64,000 nucleotides of DNA from an uncultured Tateyamaria sp. (lineage in GTDB: Bacteria > Pseudomonadota > Alphaproteobacteria > Rhodobacterales > Rhodobacteraceae). The position numbers and the translations under genes were made by a program. The stretch is from NCBI RefSeq assembly GCF_947496075.1, contig NZ_CANMBJ010000006.1:186001-250000 (forward strand), written 5' to 3'. How positions within the stretch are numbered: position 1 is the stretch's first letter; the number at the start of each line of letters is the position of its first letter. Shown here one piece after another: positions 26,057 to 34,967 of the stretch. The notes under the pieces are model-generated. The model was not told where the DNA came from, ran no database searches, and worked only from the letters and a program-made list of their open reading frames with translations.

Positions 26057-26461
26057 ATGATTATCAGATCGCTCAACAGCATCACGGACACGGAACGCGA
26101 CGTCAAAGGAGCCCTTGGCACCTGGCGCAGCAAACGCCTGATTCTGGCGGATGACAGTGTCGGCTTCTCGCTGCACGAAACAACAGTCTATCCCGGAACC
26201 GAAACCGATCTCTGGTATAAGCATCATGTCGAAGCGGTGCTGTGTGTCGAGGGCGAGTGCGAACTAACCAATCGTGACACGGGCGAGGTCTTCATGATCA
26301 GACCGGGAGACATGTATCTATTGGACAAGCATGATCAGCACACTTTGCGGCCGGTCACCAAGTTTCGCGCCATCTGTGTGTTCAACCCACCGGTTACCGG
26401 ACGGGAGGATCACGATCAGGATGGCGCGTATCCGCCGCCGTTGAAAGTCGCTGCAGAATAG
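26057..26461 (+). CDS. ectC: Ectoine synthase (EctC) homologue
   Basis: The 134-residue cupin aligns end to end with ectoine synthase, which closes N-gamma-acetyl-diaminobutyrate to ectoine by losing water. The metal ligands known in EctC are all present: Glu 59 in [10 protein letters not shown], Tyr 87 in [10 protein letters not shown] and His 95. The C-terminal [14 protein letters not shown] also matches the family. It probably remains catalytic. With a different acyl group on the substrate it would give a 2-substituted tetrahydropyrimidine other than ectoine. ATG 26057 has a GGAGGAG site about 9 bases upstream. Confidence 0.88.
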   Translation: MIIRSLNSITDTERDVKGALGTWRSKRLILADDSVGFSLHETTVYPGTETDLWYKHHVEAVLCVEGECELTNRDTGEVFMIRPGDMYLLDKHDQHTLRPVTKFRAICVFNPPVTGREDHDQDGAYPPPLKVAAE

Positions 26462-26645
26462 GCGTCGGCAGCGAGGTCGGTCCCGGGGCAGCGCGGTATC
26501 CCTCCGCCTGACCCGACGATCCTGGGGACAGTTGCAGTAACGTCCTGACCCCCAAAAAAGGCATCAGACAACGGTGCGTCTGGGCTCCGGCGCGACTGGT
26601 CGCGCCGCCTGTTGGCCTGCGCACGCATTGCAATTGGAGAGCAAA

Positions 26646-27929
26646 ATGACCACGCAACACAGTTCTGAATCTGTCTTCACGCGTCGTGAGTCCCAAGCGC
26701 GAAGCTATTGCCGGACATTCGACAAGGTTTTCGCGTCTGCCCAAGGGTCGGAAATGGTGGACAGTGAAGGCCATCGGTACATCGACTTCTTGGCGGGATG
26801 TTCCTCGCTGAACTACGGGCACAACGATCCCGATATGAAAGCGGCGCTCGTCGAACATCTTTGTAATGATGGGATTGCGCATGGGCTCGACTTGCAAACA
26901 AGCACCAAGGCCGACTTCATTCAAGCGTTCGAAACTCACATTCTAAGGCCACGCCAATTGGATCACCGATTGATGTTCACGGGCCCAACCGGCGCCAATG
27001 CCGTTGAGGCGGCGTTGAAAATCGCACGCAAGGCGACCGGGCGGACGAATGTGGTCGCATTTACGAATGCGTTTCATGGTGTCACCGTCGGAGCGCTCGC
27101 CGCGACAGGCAACGCATATCACCGTGGCGGCGGGGGCATGCCTCTGGGCAATGTCACACGTATGCCATTCGATGGCTATGCTGCTGGGGTAGACAGTGTT
27201 GGTCTGCTTCGACAGATGCTTGGCGATGCATCGTCCGGCCTGGATGCACCGGCGGCCTTCCTTCTGGAAACGGTTCAGGGAGAAGGCGGACTTAACGTAT
27301 CAAGCAAGAGTTGGCTGGTTGATATCGCGGCTCTGGCGAAAAAGGCCGGTGCGTTGTTGATCGTCGATGACATTCAAGCCGGATGCGGCAGGACGGGTGG
27401 ATTTTTCTCGTTTGAGCGCGCTGGCATAACGCCCGACATTGTAACGCTCGCCAAATCGATCTCGGGATTTGGTCTTCCCATGGGCTTGGTTCTTGTCCGG
27501 CCGGAGCACGATGTTCTGGGGCCAGCGGAACATAACGGGACGTTCCGTGGCAATACCCATGCGTTCATTACGGCACGCATCGCGATTGAGAAGTTCTGGC
27601 GCGATGACCGCTTTGAATTGGATATCCGCCGCCGGGCACAGATTGTCGAACGGGGCCTTGAAACGGTCGCTGAAATGGTCCCGGGCGCCCGGCTCAAGGG
27701 GCGGGGGATGATGAGGGGGGTTGATGTCGGCTCAAGCAAACTTGCGGCCACAATCTGTCGTCATGCGTTCCAAGAGGGCCTGATCATAGAAACTTCGGGC
27801 CCCAATGATGAAGTGGTAAAGGTTCTGGCCCCGCTGACGACGCCAGACAAAGTGCTGGAGGCCGGGCTAGCGATTTTAATCGATGCCACACAGAACGTGA
27901 TCACCGAAAACCTACTTGCGGCTGAGTGA
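26646..27929 (+). CDS. ectB: Diaminobutyrate-2-oxoglutarate transaminase (EctB)
   Basis: The 427-residue class III aminotransferase matches EctB: SVFTRRESQARSYCRTFDKVF at the N-terminus, DFLAGCSSLNYGHNDP, MFTGPTGANAVEAALKIARK, LETVQGEGGLN, IVDDIQAGCGRTG and the PLP Lys in TLAKSISG (about residue 269). It makes L-2,4-diaminobutyrate from aspartate semialdehyde with glutamate as amino donor. The order ectC-ectB is reversed relative to the common ectABC order, and 184 bases separate them. ATG 26646 follows a GGAGAGC-like site. Confidence 0.9.
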   Translation: MTTQHSSESVFTRRESQARSYCRTFDKVFASAQGSEMVDSEGHRYIDFLAGCSSLNYGHNDPDMKAALVEHLCNDGIAHGLDLQTSTKADFIQAFETHILRPRQLDHRLMFTGPTGANAVEAALKIARKATGRTNVVAFTNAFHGVTVGALAATGNAYHRGGGGMPLGNVTRMPFDGYAAGVDSVGLLRQMLGDASSGLDAPAAFLLETVQGEGGLNVSSKSWLVDIAALAKKAGALLIVDDIQAGCGRTGGFFSFERAGITPDIVTLAKSISGFGLPMGLVLVRPEHDVLGPAEHNGTFRGNTHAFITARIAIEKFWRDDRFELDIRRRAQIVERGLETVAEMVPGARLKGRGMMRGVDVGSSKLAATICRHAFQEGLIIETSGPNDEVVKVLAPLTTPDKVLEAGLAILIDATQNVITENLLAAE

Positions 27930-27987
27930 GCGCACCAGCCAGCAAGATGCATCCCAAGGAAACCCTATCAGAGACGGCAGAACAAAC

Positions 27988-29406
27988 ATGACCCATATCG
28001 TCGAAAAGATCGGCGGCACGTCGATGTCGCGCCTGAATGAAATTTGTCATACGCTCTTTATCCGGAACGGTACCCCACAATACGGTCGCTACTTTGTGGT
28101 GTCGGCATTTGGTGGTATCACGAACCTCCTACTTGAGCATAAAAAGTCCGGCCAGCCGGGGGTTTATATGCAATTGGCGCTCAATTCCGATGATCGTGGA
28201 TGGCGGTACGCACTCTCCAAAACATCTAATGCCATGATTGCGGCGCATAAGGCTGTCTTGTCACATCCGGACGACATCGAGGATGCCACCGCGTTTATTC
28301 AGAACCGGATTCAGGAGACACAAAACTGTCTGAGCGACTTGAAGCGATTGTGCTCCTATGGTGGTTTCCGGCTCGAGCAACAACTCTCCCGTGTTCGGGA
28401 GATGCTGGCTGGGCTTGGTGAGATGCATTCGGCCTACTCGGCCACGCTGTTCTTGCGTCGCCATGGGGTGCATGCGCGATTTGTCGATCTCTCTGGTTGG
28501 CGCGGCAAGGCGGATTTGAAACTTGATGACCGGATCCGAAACGGCATCCAGGGCATTGATCCAAATTGCGAAATGCCCATCATCACAGGCTATGCACAAT
28601 GCCAGAATGGACTGATGCGCGAGTTTGACCGCGGGTACTCGGAAGTCACCTTTTCAAGGTTGGCAGCCATAGTACGCGCTAAGGAAGCTGTCATCCGCAA
28701 AGAGTACCATCTGTCATCGGCCGACCCGCTCCTCATTGGTCCGAGCAAGGCCCGCAAGATCGGCCATACCAGTTATGATCTAGCGGATCAGATGGCAAAT
28801 TTGGGGATGGAGGCCATACACCCCTCAGCCGCAAGGACCTTACGTCGGGCCAAGGTTCCCTTGCGGGTCACCAATGTTTTTGAACCAGACGATCCAGGCA
28901 CCCTGATCAATGACATAGACGCCGAAACGCCAGCCGTTGAAATGATCGCCGGACTGGATGTCGTCGCGCTGGAAGTCTTTGAACAGGACGAGGTCGACAT
29001 AAACCTCCTTGATGTGGCGATACTGAATGCCATCGGCGACCATGGCCTTCGGATCGTATCGAAAACGATCAATGCCAATACGATCACGCATTACATAGAC
29101 GCCACGCCGGGTGACATTGAACGTGCCGCGGGAGAACTGGCGGTGCTCTATCCCAACGCGCAGATTTCGACGAGCAAATTTGTACTGATTTCAGTTCTGG
29201 GGCGTGACCTGGAAGGGTTGTCGGTTCCAGCGCGGTCGCTGCAGGCTCTTGCTCAGTCCAGCATCACGCCGGTTTGTGTTCTACAAGGATCTCGCTGCGT
29301 GGAAACGCAGCTTATCCTCGCGGCCGGTAGTCTCGAGACGGGTATCCGAAGCCTGCACGCAGAATTCAAAGAGGACGTCACCAACGAGACCACAATTGCC
29401 GCCTAG
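27988..29406 (+). CDS. ask_ect: Ectoine-type aspartate kinase
   Basis: The 472-residue kinase begins MTHIVEKIGGTSMSR, has the ASPTase substrate region GYSEVTFSRLAAIVRAKEAVI (about 221-241) and C-terminal ACT domains with LINDIDAE and SVLGRDLEGLSVPAR. This is the Ask_Ect lineage typically encoded at the end of ectoine operons, where it supplies aspartyl phosphate free of lysine/threonine feedback. Aspartate semialdehyde dehydrogenase is not in the window and would come from the housekeeping copy. A strong terminator follows at 29475-29501. Confidence 0.9.
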   Translation: MTHIVEKIGGTSMSRLNEICHTLFIRNGTPQYGRYFVVSAFGGITNLLLEHKKSGQPGVYMQLALNSDDRGWRYALSKTSNAMIAAHKAVLSHPDDIEDATAFIQNRIQETQNCLSDLKRLCSYGGFRLEQQLSRVREMLAGLGEMHSAYSATLFLRRHGVHARFVDLSGWRGKADLKLDDRIRNGIQGIDPNCEMPIITGYAQCQNGLMREFDRGYSEVTFSRLAAIVRAKEAVIRKEYHLSSADPLLIGPSKARKIGHTSYDLADQMANLGMEAIHPSAARTLRRAKVPLRVTNVFEPDDPGTLINDIDAETPAVEMIAGLDVVALEVFEQDEVDINLLDVAILNAIGDHGLRIVSKTINANTITHYIDATPGDIERAAGELAVLYPNAQISTSKFVLISVLGRDLEGLSVPARSLQALAQSSITPVCVLQGSRCVETQLILAAGSLETGIRSLHAEFKEDVTNETTIAA

Positions 29407-29474
29407 ATGGTGATGTGCCGAGCCGTTGCTTACGCTTGGAACGCTACCAGTGCACCATCGACGCCATCCCCCCG

Positions 29475-29501
29475 AGCCCGCGCCTGCACCGCGCGGGCTT
29501 T
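29475..29501 (+). terminator. Terminator of the ectoine-like operon
   Basis: A nine-pair stem (AGCCCGCGC at 29475-29483 paired with GCGCGGGCT at 29491-29499) with a seven-base loop is followed by TT and C. It lies 69 bases after the ask_ect stop and before the convergent EutA-like gene. The rest of the 29407-29733 gap shows nothing else. Confidence 0.65.
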
Positions 29502-29733
29502 CAGCATTGGCGGGGTGTGAAAGATTGCATGTCAGGCTTCGATCCAACCCCAGGTCACACCTGTGCGGGCACAGCGGATCTACAACTATACGCAGTCGGC
29601 AAACGCGCACTGGGCGCCAGTTTCTGAGGCGCACAACTGAAATGGCCCACACAGTGTTTTCCACCATGCGGGCCGTCCCGTCTTGACCAGATATTTCAGG
29701 AGTAAATAGGCGGAGGAGGGGAGGTTCCTTCCG

Positions 29734-30492
29734 TCAAATCTGGCGCTCAAACAGGCTTCCATATCCTTGAGGGTTGTAGTCTTGCAGCCCGGCCAGACGG
29801 CACATCGCCCACGCGCTCGCCTGATTGGACGTGACGACGGGCTTCTTCAGTTCAGCCTCGATTTCCGCAATCGTGCCAACCGCTGGAAGAGCTGTACAGG
29901 ACAAGAAGATCGCCTCGGCCTCGGGACAGTCCACACTGCGTGCGGCGCGCACGATCGAGTCGTGCTTGACCCGCGCCATGTCCCGATCATCCTCGAGCCC
30001 AAAGCAAGCGGCGTTGACCACATCCAACCCGTTTTCTTCGAAATAAGTGATCATCGGTTCGGTCGTCTCAACCAGATACGGCGTCAACAGTGCAACCTTA
30101 CGCACGCCGAGTGCAGAGAACGCCATCAGGGCGGCATGGGTCGGAGTTACCACGGCGGTGTTTGGATGGGCAGCTTGCACCGCAGAGGTGATGGCGGCAT
30201 CCCCAAGTTCGACAGAGGCTGACGTGCATCCGTAGCAGATCGCGCCGAACGCCTCTCCTGGCACCAGAAGTTCGGCCGCCGATGCTATTCTTGGCCCCAT
30301 CTTCCGTAGATTTTCCGGGGTCGTCGGGTTCTCGAAAGCAACCCGCGTGATATGTAACGTGGAACCGGCTTCGGGTAACATCCGGGTAAAATCCCGCTCT
30401 GTCGTCAGATCCGTCGACAGGGCAACCAACCCAAAGCGTGTCATGCCTTCTGTCGAGGCCAACTCGGCGGTGTGCTCTACAAGAGATACCAT
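29734..30492 (-). CDS. EutA-like Asp/Glu racemase / maleate isomerase family protein
   Basis: The 252-residue protein has the two-cysteine pattern of the Asp/Glu racemase, arylmalonate decarboxylase and maleate isomerase superfamily: ICYGCTSAS (about 81-89) and IFLSCTALPAV in the C-terminal half. Among relatives, EutA of ectoine-utilisation loci is the one expected beside ectoine genes, and the general pattern fits it. A role in epimerising or isomerising an ectoine-like compound or intermediate is possible. It lies downstream of an MFS gene on the same strand (102 bases apart) and converges on the biosynthetic operon. Confidence 0.7.
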   Translation of the reverse strand: MVSLVEHTAELASTEGMTRFGLVALSTDLTTERDFTRMLPEAGSTLHITRVAFENPTTPENLRKMGPRIASAAELLVPGEAFGAICYGCTSASVELGDAAITSAVQAAHPNTAVVTPTHAALMAFSALGVRKVALLTPYLVETTEPMITYFEENGLDVVNAACFGLEDDRDMARVKHDSIVRAARSVDCPEAEAIFLSCTALPAVGTIAEIEAELKKPVVTSNQASAWAMCRLAGLQDYNPQGYGSLFERQI

Positions 30493-30594
30493 TATTCCCT
30501 CCTTTTGGGTTTGATGTGGATGTCAGGTGTAAGCGTGGTGTTCAGATGGGTATCGCGTCATGGATGTTGGTTTCCCTCCGGGCGCACAGGGGCG

Positions 30595-31836
30595 TCAGGC
30601 GGGGTAGGGCTGTTTTCGAACACGGCTGAAGCTTGAAACGGTTGCGGCGAGAATGCAGAAGGCTCCGCCGATCATCCACATCAGGTCATAGGTGCCGAGC
30701 TGGCTCCGAATGATGCCGCCGGTCAGTGCCATAAAACCTGCGCCAATCTGGTGACCGGCCGATATCCAGGAAAAGATAACGGGTCCATTGTCGCCAAAGG
30801 CGCGATTGCACAGCAAGACCACAGGCGGCACCGTTGCGACATCAAGGATGCCGAACACGATGCCAAAAGTCGCAATCATCGGGTCAAATTCGCTTGTGAT
30901 GATAAGCGGCAACCAAAAGAGTGTCAGCCCCCGGCCGAAGAAAATGAAGGCCAGTATCGCCCGGGCGGAAAAACGATCCGACAGCCAACCGGATGCAGTG
31001 GTCCCCACGACATTGAATATCCCGACCAGCGCCAGAACGATTGAGGCGGACGTGGCATCCAGACCAATATCGCCGCAAAAGGCGGTAAAGTGGCTCCAAA
31101 GCAGGCCATTTGTCGTCGCACCACACAGAAAGAAGACTGCCAGAAGCGCCCAGAATGCAGGGTGTCTCAAGGCTATGATCAGTGGCTCCACGACAATCTG
31201 AACCGTGGTGTTCAAGCTCACGGCGCCTGCTGGTTTGCTGTGTGGCGTGTACTTCAGATTCAGCAACAGAGCGACCAGCGCGATCGAGCCCGCCCCAAGC
31301 AGCGGCGCACGCCATCCCCACACATCCGAGACCTCTGCCCAGAAGGGCAACAGCAGGAACTGTCCCAACACCGACGCTGCGGTCAGCACGCCCGAGATGA
31401 GACCGATATTCCTTGAGAAATACGTCGTCGCAATCAGTGCGGCATAAGACATAGTGAACGCACCAACGGCGGCTCCGATGAAGACCCCCCAAACGACATT
31501 GAAAAGCAGCAAGTTCGGGATCATGCAGAGAAGGCTGGAGGCGATTAACACGCCGAGCGAGCATACGGAAACCCGCCGCACTCCGTATGTTTTCATAAGT
31601 GCGACGGCAAAAGGCGAAAACAGGCCATAAAGGGCCATGTTGACGGCAATGCCAATGCTAATGCTCGTGGCGTCCCACTCGATACCGGACGCAATGAACT
31701 TCGTGGCCAAGAGACCTGCGAGCGTCGTATAGGTACCAGCAGCAATAACCGAGAAAATTGCGACGGATAAAAAGCCGAAGTTAATCGTCTGACCCATGTG
31801 CTGGCTCTTCTCTTTCATCGCTCCAATCTCTGTCAT
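30595..31836 (-). CDS. MFS transporter
   Basis: The 413-residue protein has about 12 hydrophobic segments in two halves and the MFS loop motif GWLSDRFSARAIL (about residues 262-274) between helices of the second half. The general style is that of monocarboxylate or oxalate/formate-type permeases. It shares a strand with the EutA-like gene and is divergent from the LysR gene at 32060. It may import or export the product of the adjacent ectoine-like operon, but the substrate cannot be read from sequence. The first Met (31836) or the Met at 31818 could be the start. Confidence 0.8.
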   Translation of the reverse strand: MTEIGAMKEKSQHMGQTINFGFLSVAIFSVIAAGTYTTLAGLLATKFIASGIEWDATSISIGIAVNMALYGLFSPFAVALMKTYGVRRVSVCSLGVLIASSLLCMIPNLLLFNVVWGVFIGAAVGAFTMSYAALIATTYFSRNIGLISGVLTAASVLGQFLLLPFWAEVSDVWGWRAPLLGAGSIALVALLLNLKYTPHSKPAGAVSLNTTVQIVVEPLIIALRHPAFWALLAVFFLCGATTNGLLWSHFTAFCGDIGLDATSASIVLALVGIFNVVGTTASGWLSDRFSARAILAFIFFGRGLTLFWLPLIITSEFDPMIATFGIVFGILDVATVPPVVLLCNRAFGDNGPVIFSWISAGHQIGAGFMALTGGIIRSQLGTYDLMWMIGGAFCILAATVSSFSRVRKQPYPA

Positions 31837-32059
31837 CGATCTAAGTCCTCTTTCGATTAGTCAGCGACGGTTCGGGTCCATCGGCCCATGATCTCCTGGT
31901 CATGCTCCACGCTGTCTCTCCCACTTGATCCGAAGCGCGCCGGTTATGGCCACGGTAAGCAACACTCTGCTTTCTGCGGTCTTGCAGACTCTGGGTACAA
32001 AGATAGAATGTTCTCCAGTGATCGTACATTCCAAAAAAATGAGAGATGGGATTGCAAAT

Positions 32060-32938
32060 ATGAACAACCGTTTGAATTGGGATGACCTGAAAGTCACTCT
32101 TACAGTTGCGCGATCCGGCTCACTTTCGGCGGCGGCCCGTGAGCTTGGCGTAAGTCATGCGACGATTTATCGGAAAGTCATCGATGTTGAGGAACGCCTG
32201 GGAACGAAGTTGTTTGATCGCACAAGAACAGGCTACACGCCGACACTTGCTGGTGAGGCAATGCTGGACGGTGCGCATGAAATGGAAGCATATGTCTTTG
32301 AGATTGAAAGAAAGCTCACCGGGCAAGAGTTAACGCCCTCAGGAAAGGTTCGCATTACAACAACTGACAGCCTGTTGTTCGGTCCATTGTCTGAGATCGT
32401 TGCCAATCTTCACCATACGTTACCTCAAATCCAGTTGGAGGTTGTGATCTCCAACAATCTTTTGAGGATTTCGCGGAGGGAGGCTGACATTGCCATCCGA
32501 CCATCATCAATAAACCCCGAGCAACTTGTCGGCCGAACGGTAGGTAGGATCCAGCAGGCAATTTATGGGGCGCATGCCTGTTTCGGTGACACGGCTGGGC
32601 AGGTCGACTACGCCGACATGCCGTGGATTGCTGCAGATGAAAGTATGTCTTACAGCCTTTTGGACGATTGGATGGAGGCTGAGGGCCTGAATTCCAAAGT
32701 GACTCAGCGATACAATACAGTACTTGGTATGTTTTCTGCTGCCAGGAATGGAGGGGGCCTGTGTGCGCTGCCATGTTATCTGGCCGAAGGTGAAAAAAGG
32801 CTGGTCAGGATCGGAGAGTATGTGCCCGCCTTAACAACAGACTTGTGGTTGCTGACCCACAAGGATCTGCAACAAACGGCGCGCATAAAGGCTGTGCTGG
32901 AGCATCTGTCTAAGGAATTGAGGGCCATTTTCAAATAG
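32060..32938 (+). CDS. LysR-family regulator
   Basis: The protein of 292 residues has a LysR winged helix (LNWDDLKVTLTVARSGSLSA, then AARELGVSHATIYRKVIDVEE) and a ligand-binding domain with READIAIRPSS. It is divergent from the MFS/EutA-like pair and probably controls it. I chose ATG 32060, which has GATGGGA upstream; ATG 32039 would add seven residues. Composition is AT-richer than the surrounding core genes, like the other LysR at 20592-21509. Confidence 0.78.
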   Translation: MNNRLNWDDLKVTLTVARSGSLSAAARELGVSHATIYRKVIDVEERLGTKLFDRTRTGYTPTLAGEAMLDGAHEMEAYVFEIERKLTGQELTPSGKVRITTTDSLLFGPLSEIVANLHHTLPQIQLEVVISNNLLRISRREADIAIRPSSINPEQLVGRTVGRIQQAIYGAHACFGDTAGQVDYADMPWIAADESMSYSLLDDWMEAEGLNSKVTQRYNTVLGMFSAARNGGGLCALPCYLAEGEKRLVRIGEYVPALTTDLWLLTHKDLQQTARIKAVLEHLSKELRAIFK

Positions 32939-33573
32939 GCGGCGCTGGTCAATCTAGGCATCTGTTACAGCCATCGATGCTATTAAACATTCCTTCAAGC
33001 AAACCAGATCGGTCAATTCATTAGAACGCTGTTTGGAGCAGTTCGACGCCTGAGCCAGTCGCAATCTGAAATCCGTTGCAATACTACCCGGCTAGATAAG
33101 CCATCTTTCAGGACGTAGAAAATGCGGCGGTCCCGAGTGGAAGCGATCACTTGCGGAAAGTGTTGGCTGTGACCGAGAACAGCGATCTATTCGAACGAAC
33201 CCCACACGTGCCGCCAGAACCCATCATCCGTCCGGGTCAAAAGCTTGCGAGTCCCGCAGTGAGCTGTCAAATGCAATGACCTGAAGCCGACATTGACGCA
33301 TTCGCAGTGACTTGGCGCTTTGTTCCGCGTCTTGTTGTTCGATCAGGGTCGCAGCGAAAAGGCGGCGTCGCTCCGCATAGCGGGCACTGTCCTGTCCCAT
33401 CAGCCCCGCTAGCATCCAACCCGCATCAGGCTGACGCTGACGTCGCAAATAGGGGCAAGTCTGTGTGACAAAACGCGCAGGCGCACCCTGTCGCACCCCC
33501 GCTGATCTGTTGCGAGCAGTTTCTATATTAGGTCAAGACCAAACACGTAACCGTTTTCAAGCGGAGACTTCGC
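32939..33573. other. Long intergenic region before cydAB
   Basis: No supportable gene in 635 bases. A 90-residue frame on the minus strand (33224-33496) lacks a ribosome binding site and any known motif. The right end must hold the cydAB promoter. I saw no clear FNR-type palindrome. The region may mark the right junction of the ectoine-like island. Confidence 0.4.
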
Positions 33574-34962
33574 ATGGACACCCTCATGCTTTCCCGAATT
33601 CAATTCGGGGCCAATATTTCATTCCACATCCTGTTCCCGACGATCACGATTGCCCTGGGCTGGGTGCTTTTGTTCTTCAAGCTGCGCTTCAACGCGACGG
33701 GCAATGCGCGCTGGATGGAGGCCTACCGGTTCTGGGTCAAAGTCTTTGCCCTGAGCTTTGCCATGGGCGTTGTGTCGGGCATCACCATGTCGTTCCAATT
33801 CGGAACCAACTGGCCCGGCTTCATGGAAACGGTGGGCAACATCGCAGGACCGCTTCTGGCCTATGAGGTGATGACCGCCTTTTTCCTCGAGGCCGTGTTT
33901 CTGGGCATCATGCTGTTCGGCTTTTCCCGTGTGCCTGGGTGGTTGCACACTCTGGCGACGTTCTTAGTGGCCTTTGGCACCACCATGTCGGCCTTCTGGA
34001 TCCTTGTGCTGAACAGCTGGATGCACACGCCCCAAGGATTCGAGGTGCGCGAGGGCGTTGCCCATGCCACCAGCTGGTTCGAGATAATATTCAACCCATC
34101 CATGCCTTATCGCCTGTCCCACATGCTGCTGGCGTCGGGCCTGACCGTCGCATTCCTGATCGCGGGGTTGAGCGCCTTCCGCTGGCTGCTCGGTGACCGA
34201 AGCAAGAGTGTGCAGGTGACTATGAAAACCGGTGTCTACATGGGTGCTTTACTGATCCCGCTTCAGATTTTCATGGGCGATATGCATGGCCTGAACACGT
34301 TGGAACACCAGCCGCAGAAGGTTGCGGCGATGGAAGGGAACTGGGACACCCAATCACATGTGCCGCTCTTGCTGTTTGCCCTTCTGGACGAGGAAGCCCG
34401 CGAGAACCGCATGGAAGTGGCCATTCCCAACATGGCCTCCATTATCCTCAAGCACAAAGCCGAAGGCGTGGTGCCCGGTCTGAACGACTTTGTCACCGAA
34501 GAGGGTGAGGTGATGCACCCGCCTGTTGCCCCTGTTTTCTGGTCCTTCCGCATTATGGTCGGCACGGGCTTTGCCATGCTGTTCCTGAGCTGGGGCGCCG
34601 CCATCCTCATGCTGCGCAAACGGCGCGGACCGGAGGGCGTGCCGAAGCTTATGATGCTTGCCATGGTGCCGATGGCCTTTTCCGGCTGGGTGGCGACCTT
34701 GGCAGGCTGGTACACGACCGAGATCGGGCGTCAGCCTTGGCTGGTGCAAGGCGTGCTGACTACCGAAATGGCGGTGGCGGATGTGCCTGCACCTTTCGTG
34801 GGCACGACGCTGGGCGCGTATCTGTCGATCTATGCGCTGCTGCTGTCCGCCTATATCGGCGTGCTCTTCTTCCTGGCGCGCAAGGCGGTGGACGGTGATG
34901 TCCCGCGGCCCCGCACCCCGTTGTCTGGTCACGCGGTCACCCGCGAAATTCCTGCGGAGTAG
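33574..34962 (+). CDS. cydA: Cytochrome bd-type quinol oxidase subunit I
   Basis: The 462-residue membrane protein begins MDTLMLSRIQFGANISFHILFP, with the heme-ligand His 18, and has about nine transmembrane helices. It has the GVVSGITMSFQFGTNWPGF block and the quinol-binding GNWDTQSHVPLLLFAL region. The Q-loop is short, as in the cyanide-insensitive CioA type, rather than the long-loop E. coli CydA. It oxidises quinol and reduces oxygen to water without pumping protons and tolerates low oxygen or inhibitors. cydB follows after five bases. Confidence 0.92.
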   Translation: MDTLMLSRIQFGANISFHILFPTITIALGWVLLFFKLRFNATGNARWMEAYRFWVKVFALSFAMGVVSGITMSFQFGTNWPGFMETVGNIAGPLLAYEVMTAFFLEAVFLGIMLFGFSRVPGWLHTLATFLVAFGTTMSAFWILVLNSWMHTPQGFEVREGVAHATSWFEIIFNPSMPYRLSHMLLASGLTVAFLIAGLSAFRWLLGDRSKSVQVTMKTGVYMGALLIPLQIFMGDMHGLNTLEHQPQKVAAMEGNWDTQSHVPLLLFALLDEEARENRMEVAIPNMASIILKHKAEGVVPGLNDFVTEEGEVMHPPVAPVFWSFRIMVGTGFAMLFLSWGAAILMLRKRRGPEGVPKLMMLAMVPMAFSGWVATLAGWYTTEIGRQPWLVQGVLTTEMAVADVPAPFVGTTLGAYLSIYALLLSAYIGVLFFLARKAVDGDVPRPRTPLSGHAVTREIPAE

Positions 34963-34967
34963 GATAG

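Noticed and set aside
33224..33496. 90-codon frame on the minus strand upstream of cydA
   Set aside because: No start signal, no recognised family, and residue composition looks random.
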